Positions 40,278 to 48,580 of a stretch of 64,000 bases of DNA are shown here, one piece after another. The translations under genes were made by a program, and so were the position numbers. This DNA is from DASUAL01 sp035763805 (GTDB lineage: Bacteria; Gemmatimonadota; Gemmatimonadetes; Gemmatimonadales; GWC2-71-9), in contig DASUAL010000133.1 in NCBI GenBank assembly GCA_035763805.1, forward strand, positions 1 to 64,000, written 5' to 3'. Positions within the stretch are counted from its first letter, which is position 1, and the number at the start of each line of letters is the position of its first letter. The notes under the pieces were generated by a model. That model was not told the origin of the DNA and searched no databases. It was given only the letters and a program-made list of their open reading frames with translations.

Positions 40278-42130
40278 AGCCGGGCGGGCGGGGTCAGCGG
40301 AGGAGCTTCCACCGGCGTTTCGGGCTCCGGCGTGAAGTCTTCCCCGGGGTTGATGAAGAGGTCCTCCTCGAACCGGTACTGCTTGTCGTACAGCTGCCGG
40401 TAGCGTCCGCCCTTGGCGAGCAGCGTGGCGTGGGTGCCGCGCTCGACGATCTCGCCGCCTTCGATCACGAGGATCTGATCCGCGCTGCGGATGGTCGAGA
40501 GACGGTGCGCGATCACGAAGGTCGTGCGGCCGCACCGCAGCGTGCGGAGCCCGTCCTGGATGGCCGCCTCACTCTCCGAGTCGAGGTTCGACGTCGCCTC
40601 GTCGAGGATCAGGATCCGCGGATCCGCCAGGATTGCCCGCGCGATCGAGACCCGCTGGCGCTCGCCGCCCGACAGCTTCACGCCCCGCTCGCCGACCACC
40701 GTGTCGTAACCCCTCTCGAAGCGGCGGACGAACTCGTCGCAGTGGGCGATGCGGGCCGCGCCCTCGATCTCCTGCCGGGTCGCGTGGGGTCGGGCGAAGG
40801 CGATGTTCTCGGCGATCGTGCCGTCGAACAGGAAGTTGTCTTGCAGGACGACGCCCAGATGCCGGCGGTAGTCGGCGAGGCGCAGCGCCGCAAGGTCCCG
40901 CCCGTCCACGAGGATGCGCCCGACTTTGGGGCGGTTGAACGCCAGCACCAGACTGATCAGCGTGCTCTTCCCCGCCCCCGACGACCCGACGAGCGCCGTC
41001 GTCGAGCCCGGCGGCGCACGGAACGAGACGCGCTTCAGCACCTCGACCCCGGGCACGTACTCGAAGCTCACGTCCTCGAAAGCCACGTCGCCCGCCACGG
41101 CGGCGACTGCGGCCCGGGCCGGGTCCTCGGCGTCTTCCGTCACGACCCGGCGGATCTCGCGGATCCGGTCGAGACCCGCGAACGCCTCGGTGATCTGGGT
41201 GCCGATCGACGCGATGTTGATCAGCGGCAGGGCGACGAGACCGAGGAAGACCCCGTACATGAAAAAGTCGCCGAGCGTCATCGCGCCCGAGAGGATCGCG
41301 CGCCCGCCCTCGAGAATCATGAGGATCCCGATGGCGCCGACGATGATCGTGGCGAACGAGCCTACCGCGGAGATGCCCGTCATCGTGGCGGCGATGTTGC
41401 GGAACAACGTGTGCGCGCCGCGCGCGAATACGAGCCGCTCGCTCCGCTCCGCGCGATACGCCTTGACGATGCGGATGCCGCCCAGCGTCTCGGCGAGCCG
41501 CCCCGTCACGTCGGCGTTGATCTTGCCCCGCTCCCGGAACAGCGGGCGCAGCTTCGTGAATGCGTACGCCAGCCCGCCGCCGAAGCAGGCCATGATCAAG
41601 ATCGCGATCAGGGTGAGACGCCAGTTGAGGTAGAAGAGCACACCGAGGGCGATCGCCCCCGTGACGAGCCCCCCGACGAGCTGCACGAGTCCCGTGCCGA
41701 CCAAATTTCGGATGCCCTCGGCGTCGGTCATGATCCGGGAGATCAGGATGCCGCTCTTCGTGGAGTCGAAATACGCGACGGGGAGCCGAAGCGCGTAGGC
41801 CTGCACCGCCCGGCGCATGTCGGTGATGGCACGCTGCGCCGCAACGCCGAGGAGCTGCGACAGAGCGAATCCCGTGAGCGCCTGCACGAGCGTGGCCGCG
41901 CCCGCGGCTGCTGCGAGCGGCAGCAGCAGCTCCGCTTGACGCTGGGTAATGACGTGATCGATCACCCACTTGGACGAGGCCGGCAGCACCAGGCCCGCCA
42001 GCCGGTTGATGAGCAACAGCGCGAGCCCCAGCGCCAGCCGGCCCCGGTGGGCGGCGATCAGCGCCCGGGCTTCCTGCCAGGCGCCGGGCGTGAAGGCTTT
42101 CTTTGGCTGGCGGGTTGCGTCGTCGGCCAT
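40274..42130 (-). CDS. ABC exporter (fused permease-ATPase, MsbA/multidrug type)
   Basis: A 618-residue half-transporter. Residues about 30-325 hold six membrane helices; the ATPase domain (about 355-600) has Walker A G-S-S-G-A-G-K-S-T, Q-loop V-V-L-Q-D-N, signature L-S-G-G-E-R-Q-R, Walker B R-I-L-I-L-D-E-A and the H-loop I-A-H-R-L-S. Such homodimers export lipids, peptides or drugs; the substrate is not known. It is followed, with a 4-base overlap, by the methyltransferase gene. Confidence 0.93.
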   Translation of the reverse strand: MADDATRQPKKAFTPGAWQEARALIAAHRGRLALGLALLLINRLAGLVLPASSKWVIDHVITQRQAELLLPLAAAAGAATLVQALTGFALSQLLGVAAQRAITDMRRAVQAYALRLPVAYFDSTKSGILISRIMTDAEGIRNLVGTGLVQLVGGLVTGAIALGVLFYLNWRLTLIAILIMACFGGGLAYAFTKLRPLFRERGKINADVTGRLAETLGGIRIVKAYRAERSERLVFARGAHTLFRNIAATMTGISAVGSFATIIVGAIGILMILEGGRAILSGAMTLGDFFMYGVFLGLVALPLINIASIGTQITEAFAGLDRIREIRRVVTEDAEDPARAAVAAVAGDVAFEDVSFEYVPGVEVLKRVSFRAPPGSTTALVGSSGAGKSTLISLVLAFNRPKVGRILVDGRDLAALRLADYRRHLGVVLQDNFLFDGTIAENIAFARPHATRQEIEGAARIAHCDEFVRRFERGYDTVVGERGVKLSGGERQRVSIARAILADPRILILDEATSNLDSESEAAIQDGLRTLRCGRTTFVIAHRLSTIRSADQILVIEGGEIVERGTHATLLAKGGRYRQLYDKQYRFEEDLFINPGEDFTPEPETPVEAPPLTPPARL

Positions 42131-42214
42131 GGACGCCGCAATCTAAGCGTGTCGCAGGCCGAGTGCGTATCCCACGGCCGCGCCCGATCACTTCGCGCTT
42201 CCCCGGAGGACTCT

Positions 42215-42619
42215 GTGCCAGGCAACTTCTGCGAGAAGTATTACGACCTCACGCTCAACGCGCTCCGCATCATGGCCGGCTCCCTCTTCATGACGCACGG
42301 CGGCCAGAAGTTGTTTGGCTGGTTCGGCGCTGAGGGTCCGTTCACCGCGTTCTGGCCGGTCGGTGTCGCGGGCGTGCTGGAATTCTTCGGGGGGGCGGCC
42401 ATCGCCCTCGGTCTGTTCACGCGGTACGTGGCGTTCGTCGTGGCCGGCGAGATGGCCGTCGCCTACTTCTGGCGCCACGTCGCGATGCGCGGCAGCGTGT
42501 GGCCGTGGGAGAACCGCGGCGAGCTGGCGGCGCTGTACTGCTTCCTCTGGCTCTTCATCTGGGCCTCGGGCGGAGGGCGCTGGACGCTCGAGGCGTGGCT
42601 CAAGCGCCGGACGACTTGA
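42215..42619 (+). CDS. DoxX family membrane protein
   Basis: A 134-residue, four-helix membrane protein. GTG 42215 has an excellent Shine-Dalgarno GGAGGA (42205-42210). Family motifs: A-L-R-I-M-A-G-S-L-F-M-T-H-G-G-Q-K-L-F-G-W-F-G and W-P-V-G-V-A-G-V-L-E-F-F-G-G, with a late tail W-A-S-G-G-G-R-W-T-L-E. DoxX proteins take part in thiosulfate:quinone or redox functions in some species; many are uncharacterised. Divergent from the ABC exporter by 84 bases. Confidence 0.88.
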   Translation: MPGNFCEKYYDLTLNALRIMAGSLFMTHGGQKLFGWFGAEGPFTAFWPVGVAGVLEFFGGAAIALGLFTRYVAFVVAGEMAVAYFWRHVAMRGSVWPWENRGELAALYCFLWLFIWASGGGRWTLEAWLKRRTT

Positions 42620-42640
42620 GGCTAGCGGCCCGAGCCGTTC

Positions 42641-43066
42641 TCAGCGGCCCCGGGCCTCGGCGAGCTTCGTCTGCTGCTCGGGCGTGAGCGTGTTCTTGAT
42701 CCGGATGAGCAGCGAAAGGTGCGCGCGCTTGACCTCGCGTTCGACGCCGAGCACCTCGTCGACTTGCGCCAGCGCTGCCGCCTGATCGACCGACGGCTTG
42801 CCCAGTAGCGCGGCGAGCCGCTGGCTCTGCTCCTGCATGCGCCACTGCAGGTCCACGACCTTCGTTTGGAACTCCTGGATCGCCCTGGTGATCGCGTTGC
42901 GCTGCTCGGGCCGCAGGTCGATGTCGGCCTGATGTTGCATGACCAGCTCGGGCGGAAACAGCACCCGCGCGAGGGGATCCTCACCGGGCTGCTGGGCCCG
43001 CGCGGCCGGGCCCAGGGCGAGCACAAGGGCGACGAACAGACCAAGGACCAAGCGATGCGTCATCAC
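42641..43066 (-). CDS. Exported Spy/CpxP/CnrX-like sensor protein
   Basis: A 141-residue protein with a signal peptide (L-V-L-G-L-F-V-A-L-V-L-A-L-G-P-A-A-R-A). The mature helical part has I-D-L-R-P-E-Q-R-N-A-I-T-R-A and T-L-T-P-E-Q-Q-T-K-L, the duplicated L-T-x-x-Q-motif of the Spy/CpxP/CnrX fold. The GTG or the next ATG overlap the preceding stop. It is the last gene of a sigma/anti-sigma/sensor run and is a candidate signal-sensing subunit; metal-binding residues cannot be named with confidence. Confidence 0.8.
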   Translation of the reverse strand: MMTHRLVLGLFVALVLALGPAARAQQPGEDPLARVLFPPELVMQHQADIDLRPEQRNAITRAIQEFQTKVVDLQWRMQEQSQRLAALLGKPSVDQAAALAQVDEVLGVEREVKRAHLSLLIRIKNTLTPEQQTKLAEARGR

Positions 43067-43413
43067 GGATTCCTCCAGTCGGTGAACGCGCCGGCGTCGA
43101 GCCTCGGCACCGTGCGCAGGTAGTCGGCGCCGGGCAGCCGCAGCAGGAAGTCTGTAGGGCCGCGCCAGCGCGTCGCCGCGAGATCGACGCGTGGGTCGCG
43201 TGGCCCGAGCCGGAGGTCGAGGATGACCGCCGCCACGACGACCGTCGCGACCGCGATCGCCGCGGCCGCGACGCGGTGCACGGACGGACCCCGCCGGGCG
43301 CGGCGCCGCCCCGCCCCGGCGAGCGTCGCCCGAAAGGACGGCCCGCCGGCCGCGTCCTCACGCCGCAGGCGCTCGAACCGCTCGCGCAGCTCCTGCTCAC
43401 CGCAGTCGTTCAT
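43063..43413 (-). CDS. Single-helix membrane protein, candidate anti-sigma factor
   Basis: A 116-residue protein. A charged cytoplasmic N-terminus (residues 1-47, E-L-R-E-R-F-E-R-L-R-R-E-D) is followed by one helix (about 48-66) and a short extracytoplasmic tail (L-R-T-V-P-R-L-D-A-G). This topology, between an ECF sigma gene and a CnrX-like gene with ATGA overlaps on both sides, is that of CnrY-type anti-sigma factors. No zinc-binding anti-sigma motif is seen. Function inferred from topology and context. Confidence 0.65.
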   Translation of the reverse strand: MNDCGEQELRERFERLRREDAAGGPSFRATLAGAGRRRARRGPSVHRVAAAAIAVATVVVAAVILDLRLGPRDPRVDLAATRWRGPTDFLLRLPGADYLRTVPRLDAGAFTDWRNP

Positions 43414-43973
43414 GCTGGGTCCTCCTCCAACCGCTGTCGCAGCGCGGCCTTGCCGCGCTCGTAGTGGGTGCGCGCCGTCCCGAGCCTCACACCCAGCACC
43501 TCGGCCGCCTCGGCGATCGTGAGCTCCTGGTAGAACACCAGGTGCAGCACCTCGCGTTGCCGGCCCGTGAGGCCGGCCAGCGCCCGCTCGAGCCGTCGCG
43601 TCAGCTCCGCGCGCGCCAGCGCGGTCTCAGGATCCGGCCGACCGTCCGCGGGCTCGGATCCCGGCGCCAGCCAGTACAGCGGGAGCCAGCGCCGCAGGCG
43701 CGCGCGACGCCGTTCTTCCGCCGCCGTGCGCCGCACCACGCCGAACACCCACGTCCGGAAGCTCGAGCGACCCTCGAAGCGGGCCCGTCCGTCCAGGATC
43801 TTGAGGTAACTCACCTGGAGGACGTCTTCGGCTGCCGCGCGATCCCCGGCGCAGCAGCTCAGCGCCCAGCCGAAGGCGGCCGCGTGCAGGCGCTCGAGCT
43901 CCCCTTCCAGGTCCGGGCGCGGCATGTCGGCCTCGGCGATGTCGGGAGTGAGTGTCGTGAGCGGTCGATCCAT
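43410..43973 (-). CDS. ECF-type RNA polymerase sigma factor
   Basis: A 187-residue sigma factor from ATG 43973 (the frame is open upstream but the extension is of low value). Region 2 has A-A-E-D-V-L-Q-V-S-Y-L-K-I-L and F-R-T-W-V-F-G-V-V-R-R; region 4 has L-T-G-R-Q-R-E-V-L-H-L-V-F-Y-Q-E-L-T-I-A-E-A-A-E-V-L-G-V split by a short linker. Region 4 contains the E-x-L-G-V-R-L-G-T recognition helix. It overlaps by four bases with the membrane anti-sigma candidate, so the three-gene unit is like CnrH-CnrY-CnrX in role order. Confidence 0.92.
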   Translation of the reverse strand: MDRPLTTLTPDIAEADMPRPDLEGELERLHAAAFGWALSCCAGDRAAAEDVLQVSYLKILDGRARFEGRSSFRTWVFGVVRRTAAEERRRARLRRWLPLYWLAPGSEPADGRPDPETALARAELTRRLERALAGLTGRQREVLHLVFYQELTIAEAAEVLGVRLGTARTHYERGKAALRQRLEEDPA

Positions 43974-44063
43974 ATGACGCGGGAAGCTTCGAGATCGCGA
44001 TCGTGCGAAAGGCCACGAGCGGACGCCGAGGAGCGGCACGCGCTCCACGGGATCCTCCGGCTC

Positions 44064-44090
44064 ACGAGTCAGGTGTCTGAGTTGTTAAAC
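44064..44090 (-). promoter_or_regulatory. Possible ECF-type promoter of the sigma operon
   Basis: On the minus strand GTTTAAC (44090-44084) and CGT (44066-44064) have the AAC-N17-CGT arrangement of many ECF promoters. It lies about 90 bases before the sigma start and would allow autoregulation. The match is short and may be chance. Confidence 0.25.
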
Positions 44091-44107
44091 GACCTGATGC
44101 ATTTGGG

Positions 44108-44749
44108 CTACCAGGTCGCCGCCCGCCGGCGCCGCTCGCTCCTGCTCCGCCGGTCCCGGTCATTGCGCCGCTTCGTGGGCTGCCGGCGCTCGGCTACCCG
44201 GCGTTCGACGAGCGTCGTGGCGAGTATCAGCGCCCGGCGCTCGGCGGTGCGGCGCTCGAGGCCGGTACGGCGGTTGGCGGTGCTGCGGCGTCGGGTCATG
44301 CGGCGATCCGGAGCTAGCGTGTCCCACATCGGGCGCGTGACTGCCTGCGGCCCCACCGCTCGTACGAGGGCCCGCTCCCGCCCGCCCTGTGCCACTCGAG
44401 GATAGGCCTCATCCCAGGCCACCGCGAACACTTGGTTGCACCGCGGGCAGCGGGCGGTCGCAACGCGGGCGTCGGGCAGCGGGTCCCGATGGCGACAGTT
44501 CGGGCACACGACGTACCCCCCGCGGGCACCAGCGGGCACCCGAGCGGCATTCAGCGGCCCACGCACCACAGTCCACTCGCACGGCGGCGCGACGCGCAAC
44601 TCGAGGAGGGATCGGGGCAGTTTCGCCACCTGCCCGTGCACCCTCACGTGCGCTTCCCGAGCCGCCAGGACGACGACCGGATACCACGCACCTAGCCGCA
44701 GCCCGCAGCTTGCGGAGCTCTGCAACCGGGCCCACTGGACGACACGCAT
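44108..44749 (-). CDS. Cys4 zinc-ribbon protein with Arg-rich repeat tail, unknown function
   Basis: A 213-residue protein from ATG 44749. The first 75 residues have no recognised fold (V-Q-W-A-R-L, L-A-A-R-E-A-H-V-R-V-H-G). A zinc ribbon lies at about 80-105 (C-P-N-C-R-H-R and C-P-R-C-N-Q-V-F). The C-terminal 60 residues are crowded with R-R and D-R-R/E-R-R repeats (T-G-L-E-R-R-T-A-E-R-R, V-E-R-R-V-A-E-R-R, D-R-D-R-R). Tails of this kind occur in several bacterial cytosolic proteins and might bind nucleic acid or acidic partners. I do not recognise a named family. Confidence 0.65.
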   Translation of the reverse strand: MRVVQWARLQSSASCGLRLGAWYPVVVLAAREAHVRVHGQVAKLPRSLLELRVAPPCEWTVVRGPLNAARVPAGARGGYVVCPNCRHRDPLPDARVATARCPRCNQVFAVAWDEAYPRVAQGGRERALVRAVGPQAVTRPMWDTLAPDRRMTRRRSTANRRTGLERRTAERRALILATTLVERRVAERRQPTKRRNDRDRRSRSERRRRAATW

Positions 44750-44827
44750 TTGTCCGCTGCGAGGGTATACGTTGCTTCGCGAATGACCACTTGTCAAATG
44801 AGGCTGCGGCGCCCCATCGGGGGCTTC

Positions 44828-47065
44828 TTACAGCCTCATCTTCTCGAGCAGCGCGTGAAACCTCGGCTCGGCGCGCAGCGGATCCATGACTGGATTCACC
44901 TTGAGATATGCCAGCCACCCGCGTCGCTCCTCGTGCGCGCGCTCGGTCCACTGGAGCGCCCGGTCGTATTGCCCGAGCCCGATGTGCAGGATGGCGAATG
45001 CCACGGGTGAGATGTAGCCGCGCTCGCCCTTCGCCTCGAGCTCGCCCAGCAACTCTTCGGCTTGAACCCGCTTGCCGCCTCGCGCCAGCACGTAGCCCAG
45101 CGCCGCCGTCGTGTACGCTCCCGCGGCAGGAAGCGTCATCGCCTCGCGGAGCACCCGTTCCGCCTCCTCCCACTGGCCTTGCTGCCCGACGGCCAAGCCC
45201 AGCACGCGATAGGTTTCCGCCGCTGTGGGGTTCATGGCGATGGCCCGGGACAGGTGATGGCGGGCCTGCTCGTAGCGCCGCGCATAGTAGTAGACCCAGC
45301 CCACGGTCCGCCGGATCGAGACCGACGCCGGATCGAGTTCCAGCGCCGTGTGCGCTTCGACCAGTGCTTCGTCGAGCCGGCTCTTGGCGGCGAAGTAGAA
45401 CGCGTACCACTGGTGCGCCGTCGCGTACCGCGGGTCCAGCTCGATCGCTCGGCGGAACTCGCGCGCCGCCCCGTCCCAATCCCAGTCATAGATGAACAGG
45501 CTCCACCCGAGCGACGCGTGCGCTTCGGCCACCGTCTCGTCCAGCTCGAGCGCTTTCCTGGCGTACGCCTTGGCGTGCGCAAACCCCTCGGCTACGGGGA
45601 CGCTGCGGTAGTCCAGCTGCAGCGCGTAGGAGTCCGCGAGGCCGGCGTACGCCGGCGCGTAGCCCGGGTCCTCGGCGACCGCCTGCTCGAAGAAATGAAT
45701 CGCCTCGGTCGCCCCTTCGTGCGTACGCTTGTTCCAGGCGTACCTGCCCTTCAGGTACAGGCCGTACGCCGTGACGTTCTCCGTGTAGCGCTTGCGGAGC
45801 GGCTGGGCGAGGACGGCGAACGAGGTCGCCCGCAGCGTGTCCACGATGGTGCGCGCGAGCTCCTCCTGGATCGCGAACACGTCCTCGTGCGTGCGGTCGT
45901 AGCGCTGCGACCAGAGGAGCCGGCCGTCCTCCGTGGACGTGAGTTGCGCCGTGATCCGCAACCGATCCCCCGCCCGGCGCACCGTCCCCTCCAGGACCCA
46001 TGCGGCGCCGAGCAGGGCGCCGATCGCACGCACGTCCTGTGGCTTTCCCTTGAGCGCGAACACCGAAGTGCGCGAGGCCACCCGCAGCCCCTCCACCTTG
46101 GCGAGCGCGTCGATCAGCTCGTCTGTGATGCCGTCGCTCAAGTACTCGTTCTCGGGATCGGGGCTCGCGTTGACGAACGGGAGCACGGCGATGCCGCGGC
46201 CCGCCGCCGTGGCCGTACCTCCCGGCCCCGCGTCCGCTCCCTGCAGCGCGGTGAGGAACTCGGTGACCGTCGCGAAGCGGTCTTCGGGATTCTTCGCAAG
46301 GGCCCGAGCGATCGCCCGCTCCGCGGCGGCGGGGGCCTCCGGTCGCTGCGTGCGCAGCGGCGGAGGCGTTTCCGTCACCTGCTTGGCCATCGTGGACCGG
46401 GCGCCGTCGCCGCGGAGCGGCGGCGCGCCGGCCAGCATCTCGTAGATGACGCACGCCAGGCTGTAGAGGTCGCTCCGTCCCCCCAGGTCCTGTTCGCCGG
46501 TCGCCTGCTCCGGGCTCATGTACTCGGGCGTGCCCAAGGCGAGCCCGACCTCGGTCACGGCGTCGATCCCGGCGGCGCAAAACGCGCGCGCGATGCCGAA
46601 GTCCGCCAGGACGGCGTGGCCGTCGGCGAACAGAATGTTCTCGGGCTTCACGTCGCGGTGGATGAAGCCCTGGCGGTGGGCATAATCGAGCGCCCCGCCC
46701 ACGTCCCGAGCGATTTGGATCGCCTCCGGGAGGGGCACGCGTCCGTCGCGCTGCAGGCGCTCGCGCAGCGAGCCGTCGGGCACGTGCGGCGTGACGTAGT
46801 AGAGCACACCCGTCGCCTCGCCCGAGTCGATGAAGGGCAGGATGTGGGGATGCGTGAGGCGCGCGGCGATTTGGATCTCCCGCAGGAACCGTTCGGCGCC
46901 CAGCGACGCCGCGAGCTCGGGCCTGAGCACCTTGATCGCGACCTTGCGGCCGTGCTTCTGGTCGAGGGCGAGGTAAACGGTCGCCATGCCGCCCCGGCCG
47001 AGCTCGCGCTCGATGGCGTAGCGGTCGGAGAGGGTGGAGGCGATGGAAGCGGGCGCGCCGGCCAT
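44828..47065 (-). CDS. Ser/Thr protein kinase with TolB-N-like and TPR domains
   Basis: A 745-residue protein from ATG 47065. Kinase domain (about 15-285): glycine loop G-R-G-G-M-A-T-V, K45, catalytic loop with D138 (H-R-D-V-K-P-E-N) and D155 (D-F-G-I-A-R). Next, a TolB-N/FlgO-like region (about 300-430: A-V-L-P-F-V-N-A-S-P, then S-D-G-I-T-D-E-L-I and V-L-E-G-T-V-R-R). The rest (about 450-740) holds TPR-like repeats (A-Y-A-G-L-A-D-S-Y, A-E-A-H-A-S-L-G-W, A-A-E-T-Y-R-V-L-G). No membrane helix is evident, so it is probably soluble. Target unknown. Confidence 0.92.
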   Translation of the reverse strand: MAGAPASIASTLSDRYAIERELGRGGMATVYLALDQKHGRKVAIKVLRPELAASLGAERFLREIQIAARLTHPHILPFIDSGEATGVLYYVTPHVPDGSLRERLQRDGRVPLPEAIQIARDVGGALDYAHRQGFIHRDVKPENILFADGHAVLADFGIARAFCAAGIDAVTEVGLALGTPEYMSPEQATGEQDLGGRSDLYSLACVIYEMLAGAPPLRGDGARSTMAKQVTETPPPLRTQRPEAPAAAERAIARALAKNPEDRFATVTEFLTALQGADAGPGGTATAAGRGIAVLPFVNASPDPENEYLSDGITDELIDALAKVEGLRVASRTSVFALKGKPQDVRAIGALLGAAWVLEGTVRRAGDRLRITAQLTSTEDGRLLWSQRYDRTHEDVFAIQEELARTIVDTLRATSFAVLAQPLRKRYTENVTAYGLYLKGRYAWNKRTHEGATEAIHFFEQAVAEDPGYAPAYAGLADSYALQLDYRSVPVAEGFAHAKAYARKALELDETVAEAHASLGWSLFIYDWDWDGAAREFRRAIELDPRYATAHQWYAFYFAAKSRLDEALVEAHTALELDPASVSIRRTVGWVYYYARRYEQARHHLSRAIAMNPTAAETYRVLGLAVGQQGQWEEAERVLREAMTLPAAGAYTTAALGYVLARGGKRVQAEELLGELEAKGERGYISPVAFAILHIGLGQYDRALQWTERAHEERRGWLAYLKVNPVMDPLRAEPRFHALLEKMRL

Positions 47066-47217
47066 CACTTGCGAATATGCCCGAGCGGCGCGGGTTTGCA
47101 CCAGGGCTCGCGCCGCGAGGAAGCCTGCGAGTCCGGGCAGCAGCATCCGCGCGGCAGGACGAGGAGTATCATGAGACAGGACGGTGTTTCTGCGGTCGGT
47201 GGAACTCGGAGGTCAAG

Positions 47218-48561
47218 ATGCGCCTAGCCTGTGCTCCTGCGCACGTGCTGGCCGTGGCCGCAGCCATCGCGTCGTCGTTGTCGCGTCCGTGTGCGGGGCA
47301 GGCACCCCCTGGCCGGCTCGAAGAGCGCGTCTCCAGTGTGACCGACACGTCACAGACGTACGCGCTCTATCTCCCGCCCGGCTACGGGACCGAGCAACGC
47401 TGGCCCGTCCTGTTCGTGCTCGACCCGCGAGGGCGGGCCTTGCTCGGGCTCGAGCTGTTTCGAGCCGCCGCCGCCCGGCTCGGCTACGTCATCCTGAGCT
47501 CCTACAACACGCTGAGCGACGGCCCACCTGAGCCGAACCTCGTGGCCATGAACGCCATGCTGACGTCGGCCCAGGCGCGCTTGTCCATCGACCCGTCGCG
47601 GCTGTACCTCGCGGGGTTCTCAGGCACTGCGCGGTTGGCCTTGCGGTTCGCGGTCGAGCTCCGCGGGCACGTGGCCGGGGTGATCGCGGCGGGCGGGGCG
47701 CTGGGGTTCGAGCTCGGGGGCCCCGAAACCACGTTTGCGGGCGATTCGAGGTTCGCGTACTTCGGTGCAGCAGGGACACGGGACTTCAACTATGAAGAGG
47801 TCCGCGCGATGGGCGATCGGTTTCGCACGACGCGCGTGCCGTTTCGGGTTGTGGCGTTCGACGGGCCGCACAGCTGGCCGCCGGTGGACGTCTGCAGCGA
47901 GGCGCTCGAGTGGCTCGAGCTGCGCGCGATGCTCGGCACCCTGCGGGCGATGGATTCGAGCTGGGTGCGGACGCGCCTCGCGGGCGAGCTGGCCCGTGCA
48001 TCGGAGCTCGAGCAGCTGGGCCGCTGGGACGAGGCAGCGCGCCTCAATGAGGCGATTGGGCGCGACTACGCTGGCTGGCCCGACGCGCGCGGCGCCGCCG
48101 CACGGGCGGCCACGTTGCGCAGCAGTCCGGTCATGATCCGGTACGAGACCGAGGCGCGTCGCCTCGGCGATCGCGATCAACGCCAGGGGTTGGACCTGCC
48201 GAAGATCCTGACGTGGGCCAGAGCGCAGCACGACCCCCCCGCGGTGCGGGACCTGGCGCACAGGCTTCGCATCCCGGAGCTGCAGAGGACCGTGGAGCGC
48301 GGAGACAGCCTGGAGGCGGCGAGCGCGCGCCGGTTGCTCGCGCGGATTCTCGTCCATCTCGCGTTCTACGAGCCGCGCACGTACCTCGCGGGGAACTCAC
48401 CCGATCGCGCGCTGCGAATGTTCGAAACCGCGATCGCCATCGGTCCGATACAGGGGGAGGCGTGCGCGCTGCTCCGTCAGGCGCTCGGTGCCGCGACCGA
48501 GGACCAGCGAAAGCGGCTCGCGGAGCAATGCGTACCCCCTTCAACGGGTGAGCCGGAGTAG
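47218..48561 (+). CDS. Exported alpha/beta hydrolase with helical C-terminal region
   Basis: A 447-residue protein with GGAGG before ATG 47218 and a signal peptide (L-A-V-A-A-A-I-A-S-S-L-S). The alpha/beta hydrolase domain (about 40-230) shows L-Y-L-P-P-G-Y-G, nucleophile motif A-G-F-S-G-T-A-R (G-x-S-x-G) and G-P-H-S-W-P with the catalytic histidine. Residues about 240-447 are helical and possibly TPR-like. It resembles esterase/phospholipase-type exported hydrolases; substrate unknown. It diverges from the TPR kinase gene by 152 bases, in which I see no clear operator. Confidence 0.82.
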   Translation: MRLACAPAHVLAVAAAIASSLSRPCAGQAPPGRLEERVSSVTDTSQTYALYLPPGYGTEQRWPVLFVLDPRGRALLGLELFRAAAARLGYVILSSYNTLSDGPPEPNLVAMNAMLTSAQARLSIDPSRLYLAGFSGTARLALRFAVELRGHVAGVIAAGGALGFELGGPETTFAGDSRFAYFGAAGTRDFNYEEVRAMGDRFRTTRVPFRVVAFDGPHSWPPVDVCSEALEWLELRAMLGTLRAMDSSWVRTRLAGELARASELEQLGRWDEAARLNEAIGRDYAGWPDARGAAARAATLRSSPVMIRYETEARRLGDRDQRQGLDLPKILTWARAQHDPPAVRDLAHRLRIPELQRTVERGDSLEAASARRLLARILVHLAFYEPRTYLAGNSPDRALRMFETAIAIGPIQGEACALLRQALGAATEDQRKRLAEQCVPPSTGEPE

Positions 48562-48580
48562 CCCTTACCGGGCGGCGGCG

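Noticed and set aside
40430..42619. A very long open frame (over 700 codons) on the plus strand, antisense to the ABC exporter
   Set aside because: It is a shadow of the exporter in GC-rich DNA; only its last 135 codons, which are DoxX, are real. The rest has no domain and is rich in Arg, Asp and His.
44750..44827. A TTGACA on the minus strand before the zinc-ribbon gene as its promoter
   Set aside because: No acceptable -10 element at 16-18 bases; the next TATA-like stretch is 21 bases away.
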